From Roseovarius sp. S88 (lineage in GTDB: Bacteria > Pseudomonadota > Alphaproteobacteria > Rhodobacterales > Rhodobacteraceae), in assembly GCF_037023735.1 (NCBI RefSeq), contig NZ_CP146069.1, positions 3,472,097 through 3,536,096 of the forward strand: a stretch of 64,000 bases of DNA, in the 5' to 3' direction. The notes under the pieces are model-generated. The model was not told where the DNA came from, did no database searches, and worked only from the letters and a program-made list of their open reading frames with translations. Shown piece after piece: positions 25,515-34,346 of this stretch; position 1 is the stretch's first letter; the number at the start of each line of letters is the position of its first letter. A program made the position numbers and the translations under genes.

Positions 25515-26897
25515 TCAACCGAAGACTTTACCAAGCGCATTGTCTACCGCGGACACGATCTCATCAATGTCATCCTTGGTCGAAATCAACGCTGGCGAGA
25601 AACACAGCGTGTTGTTGAACCCAGGAATCGACCGGTTGGTTACACCGATGATCACGCCCTGCTGCATACAGTCGGCAACAACGGCCTGCGCCTGTTTTTC
25701 ATCCACAGGATCGCGGCTGTCACGATCTGCAACCAGTTCGGCTCCGAGGAACAGACCCTTGCCACGCACATCACCGATCACGGCATGTTTGTCGGCCAGC
25801 GCGCTCAGTTGATCGAACATGTAGTCGCCCATCTGCGTCGTATTCTCCAGAAGATTCTCTTCCTCGATGATCGACATGTTCTCAAGCGCCGCGGCAGGAC
25901 CTGCAGTACAGCCTCCAAAGGTCGAAATATCGCGGAAGTAATCGAGCGGGTCCTCGACATTCTCTTTGAACATCTCAAACACACGCTCGTTGGTGACACA
26001 GCACGCAATCGCCGCATAACCAGAGGCCACACCTTTGGCCATTGTGACGAAATCAGGCTCGATGCCGTAGTGCTGATAACCAAACCACGTGCCGGTCCGG
26101 CCCACACCACACACAACTTCATCGATGTGCAGCAGGATGTCATACTTGCGGCAAATCTCCTGCACACGTGGCCAGTAACCTTCCGGCGGTGTGATAACGC
26201 CACCGCCTGCCGTCACTGGCTCAAGGCAAAGCGCACCAACAGTGTCGGGCCCTTCGGCCAAGATGACCTCTTCGATCGCATTCGCAGCGGCAATGCCATA
26301 TTCCTCACCAGACAAATCCCACTGTGCCCGATACTCAAGGCAATGCGGCACTCGCACGAACCCTGGCGCAAAAGGGCCGTATTGCGCGTTGCGCTCATCC
26401 TGGCCACCTGCGGACATCGTCGCCAATGTTGAGCCGTGGTAGTCGCGGTCCCGGTAAAGGATCTTGTGCTTTTTGCCGCCATAACGTTTGTGCGAAATCT
26501 GGCGAACCATCTTAAAGGCTTTTTCGTTCGCCTCAGAGCCAGAGTTCACATAATAAACACGGCTCATCCCTGGCATTTTCGAAATCAGACGTTCCGAAAA
26601 CTGCGCGCCAGGGATCGAACCAGCAGTGCCAGCAAAGTAGTTCAGCTTGATCAACTGATCACGCACGGCATTGGCAATCCGCTCGCGACCGTAGCCAACA
26701 TTGACGGTCCAGACACCACCGGATACGGCATCCAGATGTTCCTTGCCATGCTGGTCCCAAACCCGCATGCCTTTGCCTTCTACGATGATACGCGGCGCGC
26801 CGGTTTCAAACGGTTTGTGCTGGATCAGGTGATGCCAAACATGTGCGCGGTCGGCATCGACGATTTTTTCGATATCATTCAGCTGGTTGCCATCCAT
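25515..26897 (-). CDS. tpa: Taurine-pyruvate aminotransferase
   Basis: The start at 26897 has GGAG at good spacing and gives 460 residues, normal for Tpa; an in-frame ATG at 26909 has no ribosome site. This class III PLP aminotransferase shows VYYVNSGSEANEKAFK, RDRDYHGST, LHIDEVVCGVGRTG and the PLP lysine in TMAKGVASGYA. Tpa moves the amino group of taurine to pyruvate, giving sulfoacetaldehyde and alanine. It is divergent from tauABC, which fixes its role. The downstream enzyme of the pathway, sulfoacetaldehyde acetyltransferase, is not encoded in the window. Confidence 0.9.
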   Translation of the reverse strand: MDGNQLNDIEKIVDADRAHVWHHLIQHKPFETGAPRIIVEGKGMRVWDQHGKEHLDAVSGGVWTVNVGYGRERIANAVRDQLIKLNYFAGTAGSIPGAQFSERLISKMPGMSRVYYVNSGSEANEKAFKMVRQISHKRYGGKKHKILYRDRDYHGSTLATMSAGGQDERNAQYGPFAPGFVRVPHCLEYRAQWDLSGEEYGIAAANAIEEVILAEGPDTVGALCLEPVTAGGGVITPPEGYWPRVQEICRKYDILLHIDEVVCGVGRTGTWFGYQHYGIEPDFVTMAKGVASGYAAIACCVTNERVFEMFKENVEDPLDYFRDISTFGGCTAGPAAALENMSIIEEENLLENTTQMGDYMFDQLSALADKHAVIGDVRGKGLFLGAELVADRDSRDPVDEKQAQAVVADCMQQGVIIGVTNRSIPGFNNTLCFSPALISTKDDIDEIVSAVDNALGKVFG

Positions 26898-27295
26898 GAG
26901 AAGCTCCATCAGGTATAGCCCATCGAAAGGACGGGCACAGGCGTGTATTTTGTCTCGAACTCTGTGCAATATCAGCCCTGAATCTGACCGCTTAAATAGG
27001 GCCAGTTCGGAGCTTTGATTAACGCCAAATCCAGCGATGCCACCTTTCTGTTCACCCGAAAATTTCGTAAATTCAATTGGTTTGACGAATGCTTATCCAA
27101 ATTAAAGCTTCGGATGCTCAAAACATGGGCATGAATCTTCACAAAACCATTGAACGGAATCGCAATTTCGGATCGGATGACGTCGCATCTGTTGCCACTC
27201 CACTCGGAGTGGCGCAAGATTGTTGCGCCCACCTTAAGGTCATGGGTCGGCGTCAAACATAAAAATGACCAAAGTGTATAGGGAGAAACCTAAAT
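26898..27295. promoter_or_regulatory. Divergent tpa/tauA control region
   Basis: This 398-bp gap holds no gene. It should contain the promoters for tpa and tauABC and the sites for the taurine regulator, a MocR-type protein (TauR) in relatives, which is not encoded nearby. I could not assign promoter hexamers with confidence. Confidence 0.55.
27194..27213. promoter_or_regulatory. Perfect inverted repeat upstream of tauA
   Basis: GCCACTCC at 27194-27201 is the exact reverse complement of 27206-27213, with 4 bp between. It lies about 83 bp before the tauA start and could be an operator or a 5' leader hairpin. No matching site is seen on the tpa side. Confidence 0.4.
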
Positions 27296-28291
27296 ATGAC
27301 ACTCAAATCCAAACTCATGGGTGCCGCAGCCGGTCTCGCCGTAGTGGCAGGATCACAGGCTGCATTGGCCGACGGCCACGAGTCCATCACAGTTGGCTAT
27401 TTCTTGGAATGGCCCATGCCATTCCAGTTTGCCAAAGAACAGGGCATGTATGACGAAGCACTCGGCGCCACTGTAAACTGGGTCAGCTTCGACACAGGTA
27501 CCGCGATGAGCGCGGCCATGGCGTCAGGCGACGTGCAGATTTCTGTCAGCCAAGGTGTCCCACCCTTCGTGGTTGCCACCAGCGCGGGACAGGACCTTCA
27601 GATCATCGACGTGGCCGTGTCCTATTCGGACAATGACAACTGCGTTGTATCGTCGGCGCTTGAAATTGACAAAGGCAGCGCAGGCGAACTGGCCGGTAAG
27701 AAAGTCGCCGTTCCTCTCGGCACAGCTGCCCACTATGGCTTCCTCAAGCAAATGAGCCACTTTGGCGTTTCGCTCGACAGCCTGGAAGTGGTCGACATGG
27801 CCCCTGCTGAAGGTCAGGCGGCTCTGGCACAAGGTTCTGTTGACATGGCATGTGGCTGGGGTGGCGCACTGCGTCGCATGAAAGAAAGCGGCAACGTGCT
27901 TCTGACTGGTGCTGAGAAAGAAGAGCTCGGCATTCTCGTCTTCGACGTGACTTCGGCACCGTCTTCGTTTGTTGCGGAAAACAGCGACATGGTCGCCAAG
28001 TTCCTCGACGTGACAGCAGAAGCCAACGCGATGTGGGCGGATGAAGCCAACCACGCCAAAATGCTGCCGGTAATCGCCAAAGACGCTGGTATGTCTGAAG
28101 ACGACACAATGGCGACAATCAGCACATTTGTCTTCCCAACTGTTGAAGATCAACTGACCGCCAAATGGCTCGGCGGTGGCGCTCAGGACTTCATGAAGGG
28201 CGTTGCAGACGTCTTTGTGGAAGCAGGCTCTATTGATGCGGCAAAAGCATCCTATGCAGACAACGTGAACACCGGCCCACTGGGTCAGTAA
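27296..28291 (+). CDS. tauA: Taurine ABC transporter, periplasmic binding protein
   Basis: The 331-residue protein has a signal peptide (GLAVVAGSQAALADG) and matches TauA/SsuA/NMT1-like receptors: VGYFLEWPMPFQFAKEQGMY, QGVPPFVVATSAGQDL, and a central KKVAVPLGTAAHYGF. It collects taurine in the periplasm for TauBC. It is the first gene of tauABC and is divergent from tpa. A hairpin with a T-rich tail sits just after its stop, as often seen after abundant binding proteins. Confidence 0.93.
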   Translation: MTLKSKLMGAAAGLAVVAGSQAALADGHESITVGYFLEWPMPFQFAKEQGMYDEALGATVNWVSFDTGTAMSAAMASGDVQISVSQGVPPFVVATSAGQDLQIIDVAVSYSDNDNCVVSSALEIDKGSAGELAGKKVAVPLGTAAHYGFLKQMSHFGVSLDSLEVVDMAPAEGQAALAQGSVDMACGWGGALRRMKESGNVLLTGAEKEELGILVFDVTSAPSSFVAENSDMVAKFLDVTAEANAMWADEANHAKMLPVIAKDAGMSEDDTMATISTFVFPTVEDQLTAKWLGGGAQDFMKGVADVFVEAGSIDAAKASYADNVNTGPLGQ

Positions 28292-28305
28292 CGCACGGCA
28301 ACAAA

Positions 28306-28334
28306 GGCGGGCGCAGCAGCGCCCGTCTTTCTTT
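28306..28334 (+). terminator. Intra-operon hairpin between tauA and tauB
   Basis: A 9-bp stem (28306-28314 with 28319-28327, one G-T pair), 4-nt loop and a TTTCTTT tail form an intrinsic-terminator-like structure. It probably attenuates read-through so that the receptor is made in excess over the ATPase and permease. Confidence 0.75.
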
Positions 28335-28378
28335 AGAGCGCTCAAAGCGCCGAACGACCTGCCAAAAAGGGGACACTT

Positions 28379-29185
28379 GTGGACGGTCTATTCATAGATG
28401 ACATATCAATGCGCTTCGACTTGCCGAATGGCGGTCACGTCCAAGCGTTGAAAAACGTGACGCTCGACATCAAGTCGGGCGAGTTGATGAGTGTTCTCGG
28501 CCCATCGGGCTGCGGCAAGACAACGCTTTTGAACATCGTTGCCGGCTTCCTGGCCCCCACAGAAGGCAGGATTAAACTCAACGGGCATGAGGTCACTGGC
28601 CCACACCCCGAACGCGGCATGGTGTTTCAGCAGGGCGCCCTCTTTGAGTGGATGAACGTCCGCGATAACGTGAGCTTTGGTCCCGACATGAAGGGCATGA
28701 GTCGCAAGGAAAGCGCTGAAAAAGTAGAACACCTTCTGGATGTGGTCGGCCTGCAGGACTTTAAGGAAAAAGCCGTTTACGAGCTTTCGGGCGGGATGCA
28801 ACAGCGTGTGGCCCTGGCCCGCTGCCTGGCCAACGACCCCGACGTTATCCTGATGGACGAGCCGCTCGGCGCGCTTGACGCGCTGACCCGCGAAAAGATG
28901 CAGAGCCTTGTGCTCGATCTATGGAAAGATACAGGCAAAACAATCATCCTGATCACCCACTCGGTCGAAGAGGCGCTTCTTTTGGGTGAACGCCTTCTGG
29001 TCATGGCCCCGCGTCCGGGTCGGGTGCACAAGGAGTACCGCCTACCCTTCGCCGACCTTGGTGTCGGCAATGACCTCCGAGAGGTCAAGAAACACAAAGA
29101 GTACGCCAAAACCCGTGAAGAAATCCTCGCCATGATCTGGAACATGGAAGAGGAAATCATGGGCAGAACGGAGGAAAGCGCATGA
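28379..29185 (+). CDS. tauB: Taurine ABC transporter ATPase
   Basis: The start is GTG at 28379, preceded by AAGGGG. The 268-residue ATPase has Walker A GPSGCGKTT, Q-loop VFQQGALFEWM, signature LSGGMQQR, Walker B VILMDEP and a canonical H-loop ITHSVEEA. It energises taurine import at the inner membrane with TauC. The gene overlaps tauC by 4 bp. It follows tauA after a hairpin. Confidence 0.93.
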   Translation: MDGLFIDDISMRFDLPNGGHVQALKNVTLDIKSGELMSVLGPSGCGKTTLLNIVAGFLAPTEGRIKLNGHEVTGPHPERGMVFQQGALFEWMNVRDNVSFGPDMKGMSRKESAEKVEHLLDVVGLQDFKEKAVYELSGGMQQRVALARCLANDPDVILMDEPLGALDALTREKMQSLVLDLWKDTGKTIILITHSVEEALLLGERLLVMAPRPGRVHKEYRLPFADLGVGNDLREVKKHKEYAKTREEILAMIWNMEEEIMGRTEESA

Positions 29186-30492
29186 CCGGTATTCTCGTAC
29201 TTCTGCTCTATATCGGGGCGTTTTTTGGAAGTTTCTTCATCGCAAAAGCGCTCTATCGCAGTGCGTTTGAGAAGAAAGGCTTCAACAAGCTGAAAACCGT
29301 AACCTTCGGGGACGAAAGCGCAATCACTGCAAACAGAGTGGCCTCGGTCATATCGGTGATCACAGTTTTCTGGCTGTGGGTGGCCTTCACCAACTCGGTG
29401 ATCCCATTGCCCAAGTTTCCCGGGCCCTTCTCCGGCGACATGACATTCACCTACACCGCTCAGCTAGAAGATGGTGCTACAGACGATGCCAACGTGACGG
29501 TGCGGGTTTACCGCGAGGATATCCAACAAACGATCGGTGAAAACGGAGAGCCGGGGCGCGAACCCTCAGCGGTAGAGGTCGAGCCCGGTGACGGCTTTGC
29601 CAAGAACGACTCTCTGACGGTGGCCAGGTATGGTTTCAAGGTGATCAATGTCTGGCAGAATGATGAAGTCTCCAAAAGCGATGGCTCAAAGATTGTTGCG
29701 ATAAATGGTCAACCAATTCAGCCGGGCGAAAAGATTGATGTCCCCGAGGGCAAGATTGGCTTGACGGATAAAGGATCGCCGACATTCGAACCTGCTGTGG
29801 GACTGCGCATGGCGCGACTCTACTTGCCAGCGCCCGAAGTCGTGTTTCAACGCTTCGTCTGGCTCAACAAGGAAGGCTACCAGGGCTACACGCTGCTGGA
29901 ACATACGCGTTATTCATTGCAGCGTGTCTTGCTGGGCTTTCTACTCGGGGCTTTGGTCGGTGTGCCAATCGGATACGCCATGGGCCTTACAGGTTGGGCA
30001 CGCGGCTGGTTTGATCCAATCGTCGAATTCATGCGCCCAATTCCACCCTTGGCGCTCATTCCGCTGATCATCATCTGGTTCGGAATCGGCGAGGTCGGAA
30101 AGGTTGTTCTGCTCTTCCTAGCCGCCCTATGGATCATGATTATCGCGGCAAGGTCTGGTGTGTCCGGTGTGGCAATCTCCAAGGTTCATGCGGCCTATTC
30201 GCTGGGTGCGTCCAAGTGGCAGATCCTGAGCAAGGTCATCGTTCCCAATTCCCTGCCTGACATCTTTACCGGTGCACGTGTGGCCATGGGGGTCTGCTGG
30301 GGTACTGTTGTTGCGGCAGAACTCGTTGCGGCGAACGTGGGCCTTGGTAAGATGATCGTAACGGCGTCCAAGTTCCAGCTGACAGACGTCATCATTGTCG
30401 GGATCATCATCATCGGCCTAATTGGCTTTGCCATCGAGGTCGGGATGCGTGCGCTGGAAAACTGGTTGATCCCTTGGAAGGGCCGCGTCTAG
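29182..30492 (+). CDS. tauC: Taurine ABC transporter permease with an extra N-terminal region
   Basis: The C-terminal 210 residues are a normal SsuC/TauC-type permease with an EAA loop (HAAYSLGASKWQILSKVIVP). The protein is 436 residues, about 150 longer than typical. The extra part comprises two N-terminal hydrophobic segments (about 3-23 and 54-72) and a soluble region (about residues 80-210), rich in acidic and polar residues, probably exposed to the periplasm. It overlaps tauB by 4 bp and ends at a strong terminator. Confidence 0.9.
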   Translation: MTGILVLLLYIGAFFGSFFIAKALYRSAFEKKGFNKLKTVTFGDESAITANRVASVISVITVFWLWVAFTNSVIPLPKFPGPFSGDMTFTYTAQLEDGATDDANVTVRVYREDIQQTIGENGEPGREPSAVEVEPGDGFAKNDSLTVARYGFKVINVWQNDEVSKSDGSKIVAINGQPIQPGEKIDVPEGKIGLTDKGSPTFEPAVGLRMARLYLPAPEVVFQRFVWLNKEGYQGYTLLEHTRYSLQRVLLGFLLGALVGVPIGYAMGLTGWARGWFDPIVEFMRPIPPLALIPLIIIWFGIGEVGKVVLLFLAALWIMIIAARSGVSGVAISKVHAAYSLGASKWQILSKVIVPNSLPDIFTGARVAMGVCWGTVVAAELVAANVGLGKMIVTASKFQLTDVIIVGIIIIGLIGFAIEVGMRALENWLIPWKGRV

Positions 30493-30510
30493 TTTAAACT
30501 AAACCCAAAT

Positions 30511-30541
30511 CGCCCGATCTCAGGATCGGGCGTTTTCTTTC
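30511..30541 (+). terminator. Rho-independent terminator after tauC
   Basis: A perfect 9-bp stem (30511-30519 with 30524-30532) with TCAG loop is followed by TTTTCTTTCTT, 18 bp after the tauC stop. It closes the tauABC operon. Confidence 0.93.
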
Positions 30542-30554
30542 TTAAGCAATTATC

Positions 30555-31004
30555 TCAAGCCCGCATGTCCTTGGGTGATCCCATCACCACATAAGAGGTG
30601 ATCGCATTCACCTGCGGCAAGGTTCCGATCACATCGGTATGAAACGCCTTGTAGGCTGTCAGGTCCGCAACCTCGATCCGCAGTAGGTATTCAACCGATC
30701 CCGTGATGTTGTGACATTCCACAACTTCGGGCGCGATGGACATGGCGCGTTCAAACGCCTGCTGGCTGTCTTTAGTGTGTGAATTCAGACCAACTGTTGT
30801 GTAGGCCACGAACCCAATTCCGGTTTTGGCACGATCAAGCTTGGCACGATACCCGACAATAACGCCCCTTTTCTCCAGATCCTGAACCCGCCGCAAACAA
30901 GCCGACGGCGACAGCCCGACACGATCAGCGAGCTCCAGGTTGGTGAGTCGACCGTCCTTTTGAAGTTCATGCAATATTTGTTCGTTTATGTGATCCATAT
31001 TCAT
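30555..31004 (-). CDS. Lrp/AsnC-family transcriptional regulator
   Basis: The 149-residue protein has the Lrp helix-turn-helix (LQKDGRLTNLELADRVGLSP, then SACLRRVQDLEK) and a C-terminal RAM ligand domain (GSVEYLLRIEVADLTAY). A start at 30998, two codons later, is equally possible. It is divergent from a LysE-family exporter, an arrangement in which the Lrp protein usually senses an amino acid and switches on its export. Confidence 0.92.
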   Translation of the reverse strand: MNMDHINEQILHELQKDGRLTNLELADRVGLSPSACLRRVQDLEKRGVIVGYRAKLDRAKTGIGFVAYTTVGLNSHTKDSQQAFERAMSIAPEVVECHNITGSVEYLLRIEVADLTAYKAFHTDVIGTLPQVNAITSYVVMGSPKDMRA

Positions 31005-31079
31005 TTAATATTGCTAAAATCTTTGGATTGCACGATGAAAAGCAATCTTTATGCGCTATCACATACATATCATTGCGCA

Positions 31080-31682
31080 ATGACACCCGAGCTCTTCATT
31101 GCGCTGGTCGGCTTTGCCTTCATTACGGTCATCACACCCGGCCCAAACAACCTGATGCTGATGGCCTCAGGTGCAAATTTTGGCTTCCGCCGCACAATCC
31201 CGCACATGCTGGGCATCGGCCTTGGCTTTCCATCAATGATCTTTCTTGTGGGCATTGGCATCATGCAACTTTTTGACATGTGGGAGCCAAGCTACACGAT
31301 CCTCAAGTGTCTCAGCGTCATTTATCTGCTCTATTTGGCATGGAAAATTGCGAATGCCACTCCACCCGAACATGCACAATCCGAAGGCAGTCCACTTACT
31401 TTTCTGCAAGCCGCAGCTTTTCAGTGGGTCAACCCCAAAGCTTGGAGCATGGCCTTGTCTGCCATCACGCTCTACGCGACCAGCCGGGATCTGCAGGCAG
31501 TTTTGTGGGTATCAGGCGCCTATATTGCTATGTCCGTTGTGAGTACAACAAGCTGGACCACCTTAGGTCAACAAATGCGTCGATTTCTCAATAGCCCAAC
31601 ACGCCTTCGAGTGTTCAACATAGTGATGGCCATTCTTCTGGTCAGCACGTTAATCCCCGTACTTTGGCCCACGCAGACCTAG
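31080..31682 (+). CDS. LysE/RhtB-family amino acid exporter
   Basis: From ATG 31080 the protein is 200 residues with about six hydrophobic segments and the family signature VITPGPNNLMLMASGANFG near the N terminus, followed by QWVNPKAWSMAL. Longer frames starting at 30960 run into the Lrp promoter region and are not supported. It likely exports an amino acid or homoserine-lactone-like compound under control of the divergent Lrp gene. Confidence 0.9.
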   Translation: MTPELFIALVGFAFITVITPGPNNLMLMASGANFGFRRTIPHMLGIGLGFPSMIFLVGIGIMQLFDMWEPSYTILKCLSVIYLLYLAWKIANATPPEHAQSEGSPLTFLQAAAFQWVNPKAWSMALSAITLYATSRDLQAVLWVSGAYIAMSVVSTTSWTTLGQQMRRFLNSPTRLRVFNIVMAILLVSTLIPVLWPTQT

Positions 31683-31684
31683 GG

Positions 31685-32533
31685 TCAAGCATCGACCCGC
31701 GCGCTCTCCCATGCCAGGATCGCACGCTTGACCGGAAGGCCCCAGTGATATCCGCCAAGACCACCCGATTTACGCAACGCGCGATGGCATGGAATCAAAA
31801 AACTCACTGGATTGCGGCCGACTGCCGTGCCGACGGCCCGCACGGCCTTGGGGTGGCCAATCGCCTCGGCAATTTCTGAGTAGGTCGTGACATGCCCCGA
31901 TGGGATTTGCAGCAAAGCTTCCCAAACCTTGATTTGAAACGGCGCACCAATCATGTAGAGAGGTGTTTTCTCCTCAGCTTGGTCGCCTGCGCCAAAAGCA
32001 TTCAGCACCCAAGGTCGCAGCATCATGGGATCCTCCACGAAAGCGGCTTTGGGCCAACGGGACATCAAATCCCCCATCGTGGCCTCCTCGGTGGTTTCAT
32101 TGGCAAAGCCGATACCACAGATGCCCTTCTGCGTTCCCATCACAAGCGACAATCCAAAAGGGCTGTCAAACCATCCCCAATAGACCGTGAGCCCCTCACC
32201 TTTGCGGGCAAATTCACCCGGACTCATTGCTTCCCAGCGCAAGAAAAGATCATAGAGCCGCCCTGTCCCGGACAGCCCCAGCTCGTGGGCCGTATCCAGC
32301 GTTGTGAACCGTTCGGCCAGCATGTCTTTGGCTTGTCCTAATGCCAGATACTGTTGATACCGCTTTGGCGACACACCCACCCATTGCGTAAAGACCCGTT
32401 GGAAATGAGCAGGACTCATGTTCATTTTTTCGGCCAACTCATTCAGCGAAAGCTTTGGGTCCGCGTCATCAATCAAATCGATCGCGCGTCGCATAACGTT
32501 AAAATGGTATCCATCGTGGGCAGGAACATTCAT
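31685..32533 (-). CDS. AraC-type HTH fused to O6-methylguanine-DNA methyltransferase (Ada-like)
   Basis: The start at 32533 has GAGG at correct spacing and gives 282 residues. An N-terminal AraC helix-turn-helix (LSLNELAEKMNMSPAHFQRV) is joined to an alkyltransferase domain with the active cysteine in LIPCHRAL and the EALLQIPSGHVTTY segment. The N-terminal AdaA methylphosphotriester domain of E. coli Ada is absent. It repairs alkylated guanine and may regulate its own gene. Its stop is 2 bp from that of the LysE gene. Confidence 0.92.
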   Translation of the reverse strand: MNVPAHDGYHFNVMRRAIDLIDDADPKLSLNELAEKMNMSPAHFQRVFTQWVGVSPKRYQQYLALGQAKDMLAERFTTLDTAHELGLSGTGRLYDLFLRWEAMSPGEFARKGEGLTVYWGWFDSPFGLSLVMGTQKGICGIGFANETTEEATMGDLMSRWPKAAFVEDPMMLRPWVLNAFGAGDQAEEKTPLYMIGAPFQIKVWEALLQIPSGHVTTYSEIAEAIGHPKAVRAVGTAVGRNPVSFLIPCHRALRKSGGLGGYHWGLPVKRAILAWESARVDA

Positions 32534-32572
32534 GGCGGACCTCATTGGTTAGATGATCCGAAGTTAAGCCAA

Positions 32573-33601
32573 TCATATGCCCCCTGCGACCCGAATATTG
32601 CGCATCTGTGGCGCGACATGTCGATTAACAGAACGTGATCCGCCCAACCGCATGAAAGCATGCATTTCCCTCAAACTCAGGCATGGACGTGCAGTTTCCA
32701 TCTCGAATAGCGCGTCACCCAACGCCGCCTTCGCATGCTCAAGGTCTTTTCTCGACAACCGTTGCATTGCTTCTTTACCTGGAAAAAAGCTTTCGACCCA
32801 AAGACCATTGGCTCTGATGATTTGGTGCCTTTTAAACAGAAGGTGATGATATTGAATACCACCCGGCCATCTCGAAGGATTGGGTGGGCAGCGCCCATAA
32901 CCTTCTGCAGGACCAAGGACTTCTTCATATCCGAAGTACAAATTGATCAAAGGCTCGCGCAACAAAATCCTGTGGTCTTTCGACACCCAAAGATCCCCGC
33001 CGCCGTTTTGTCCGTTTGGAACAGACACCGGCCAAAGTTTGGGCGACAGCAGCAAACGCGGTAGCGACACTGGGGTTATGAAATGGCACAGTACCTCTTG
33101 GGGTCCATCATCAAGCGTGCGCACGCGTGTTCCTGCCACAATGTCTTCAACCCTTAGGTAACCCTGGTCGGTTTCTATCTTTGTGCCTTGTGCAAAACAT
33201 GGAATCGAATTTCCCTCAAAATAGGAATACGAGACATCGGTGGAGTAGGTATCTGTAACGACGTAGCTGCTCCCCGGTGTCAGTTGTTCACTGGAGGCAT
33301 AGCCGACATGAACGCCATTAACCTCGAAGCGATCCAGATAAATGTATCCGCCAGGTCCAGAAAGCTCTGCATATGCAGGCAACTCCAGAGTTCCACTTGC
33401 GACGACATTTCCTGATGTATCATAGACGACAGCTGACTGTGTCGTATCGCCAGAGACATGCCCCGTTGCATCATCATCAGTCACAGCAATCCGATATCGG
33501 CCATTGTCGGCCGTATAGCTGGAACTGAAATCGAAGTTGCCAGTCCCGGAGTTATAGGACACCGCACTGGTGTTGTAGATGTAGAACTCGTACGTCGCCA
33601 T
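32573..33601 (-). CDS. Hint-domain protein (Hint_2 type)
   Basis: The 342-residue protein has a beta-rich, Ser/Thr/Gly/Tyr-rich N-terminal region (about 1-130) and then a Hint/intein-like domain starting at Cys135 (IPCFAQGTKIETDQGY, VEDIVAGTRVRTLDDG, then VSKDHRILL). Hint domains cleave or splice peptide bonds at the N-terminal cysteine. This type is common in Rhodobacteraceae, often in secreted proteins. No classical signal peptide is seen, so an alternative secretion route is possible. Cys135 is present, so autocleavage is possible. Confidence 0.8.
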   Translation of the reverse strand: MATYEFYIYNTSAVSYNSGTGNFDFSSSYTADNGRYRIAVTDDDATGHVSGDTTQSAVVYDTSGNVVASGTLELPAYAELSGPGGYIYLDRFEVNGVHVGYASSEQLTPGSSYVVTDTYSTDVSYSYFEGNSIPCFAQGTKIETDQGYLRVEDIVAGTRVRTLDDGPQEVLCHFITPVSLPRLLLSPKLWPVSVPNGQNGGGDLWVSKDHRILLREPLINLYFGYEEVLGPAEGYGRCPPNPSRWPGGIQYHHLLFKRHQIIRANGLWVESFFPGKEAMQRLSRKDLEHAKAALGDALFEMETARPCLSLREMHAFMRLGGSRSVNRHVAPQMRNIRVAGGI

Positions 33602-33701
33602 AACTCACACCACTTAAAACCTGGCGCACAATGACAGGCTCCGGTTTCAATAGTGTTGACGCGCACTTGCTCCCTCCTCGGCCTTCCGGCAAAAGGCGGT
33701 T

Positions 33702-34346
33702 ATGGCCAAGCAACTCGACTACCACACCATCCGCGAAATCTTCACCCGCTTTCGCGATGCCGAAGACGAACCCAAAGGTGAATTGCATCACGTCAACGCC
33801 TATACGCTTGTCGTTGCGGTCGCCCTTTCGGCGCAAGCCACCGATGCAGGGGTGAACAAGGCAACCAAAGCGCTGTTCGAAAAAGTCGACACGCCACAGA
33901 AGATGCTCGATCTGGGCGAAGAGCAATTGATTGAGCATATCAAGACCATTGGCCTCTATCGCAACAAGGCCAAGAATGTGATGAAGCTCTCGCGCATTCT
34001 GGTTGAGGATTATGGCGGCGAGGTGCCCAATTCCCGGGCCGCCCTGCAATCTTTACCAGGCGTTGGGCGCAAAACAGCCAATGTCGTGCTCAACATGTGG
34101 TGGCACCATCCAGCACAGGCGGTGGACACCCATATCTTTCGCGTAGGAAACCGCACCGGGATTGCCCCCGGCAAAGATGTCGATGCCGTTGAACGCGCAA
34201 TCGAAGACCACATCCCCGCTGATTTCCAACTACACGCCCATCACTGGCTTATCCTGCATGGCCGCTACATATGCGTCGCGCGCAAACCAAAATGCGCCGC
34301 CTGTCTTATCCGTGATCTCTGCCCATTCGAGGACAAAACTCTATGA
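33702..34346 (+). CDS. nth: Endonuclease III
   Basis: The 214-residue protein has the helix-hairpin-helix LPGVGRKTA with catalytic Lys124 and the catalytic Asp143 in VDTHIFRV. Four [4Fe-4S] cysteines are at 191, 198, 201 and 207 (C-x6-C-x2-C-x5-C). It removes oxidised pyrimidines and nicks the abasic site. Its stop overlaps the start of the next gene by 4 bp. Confidence 0.97.
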   Translation: MAKQLDYHTIREIFTRFRDAEDEPKGELHHVNAYTLVVAVALSAQATDAGVNKATKALFEKVDTPQKMLDLGEEQLIEHIKTIGLYRNKAKNVMKLSRILVEDYGGEVPNSRAALQSLPGVGRKTANVVLNMWWHHPAQAVDTHIFRVGNRTGIAPGKDVDAVERAIEDHIPADFQLHAHHWLILHGRYICVARKPKCAACLIRDLCPFEDKTL

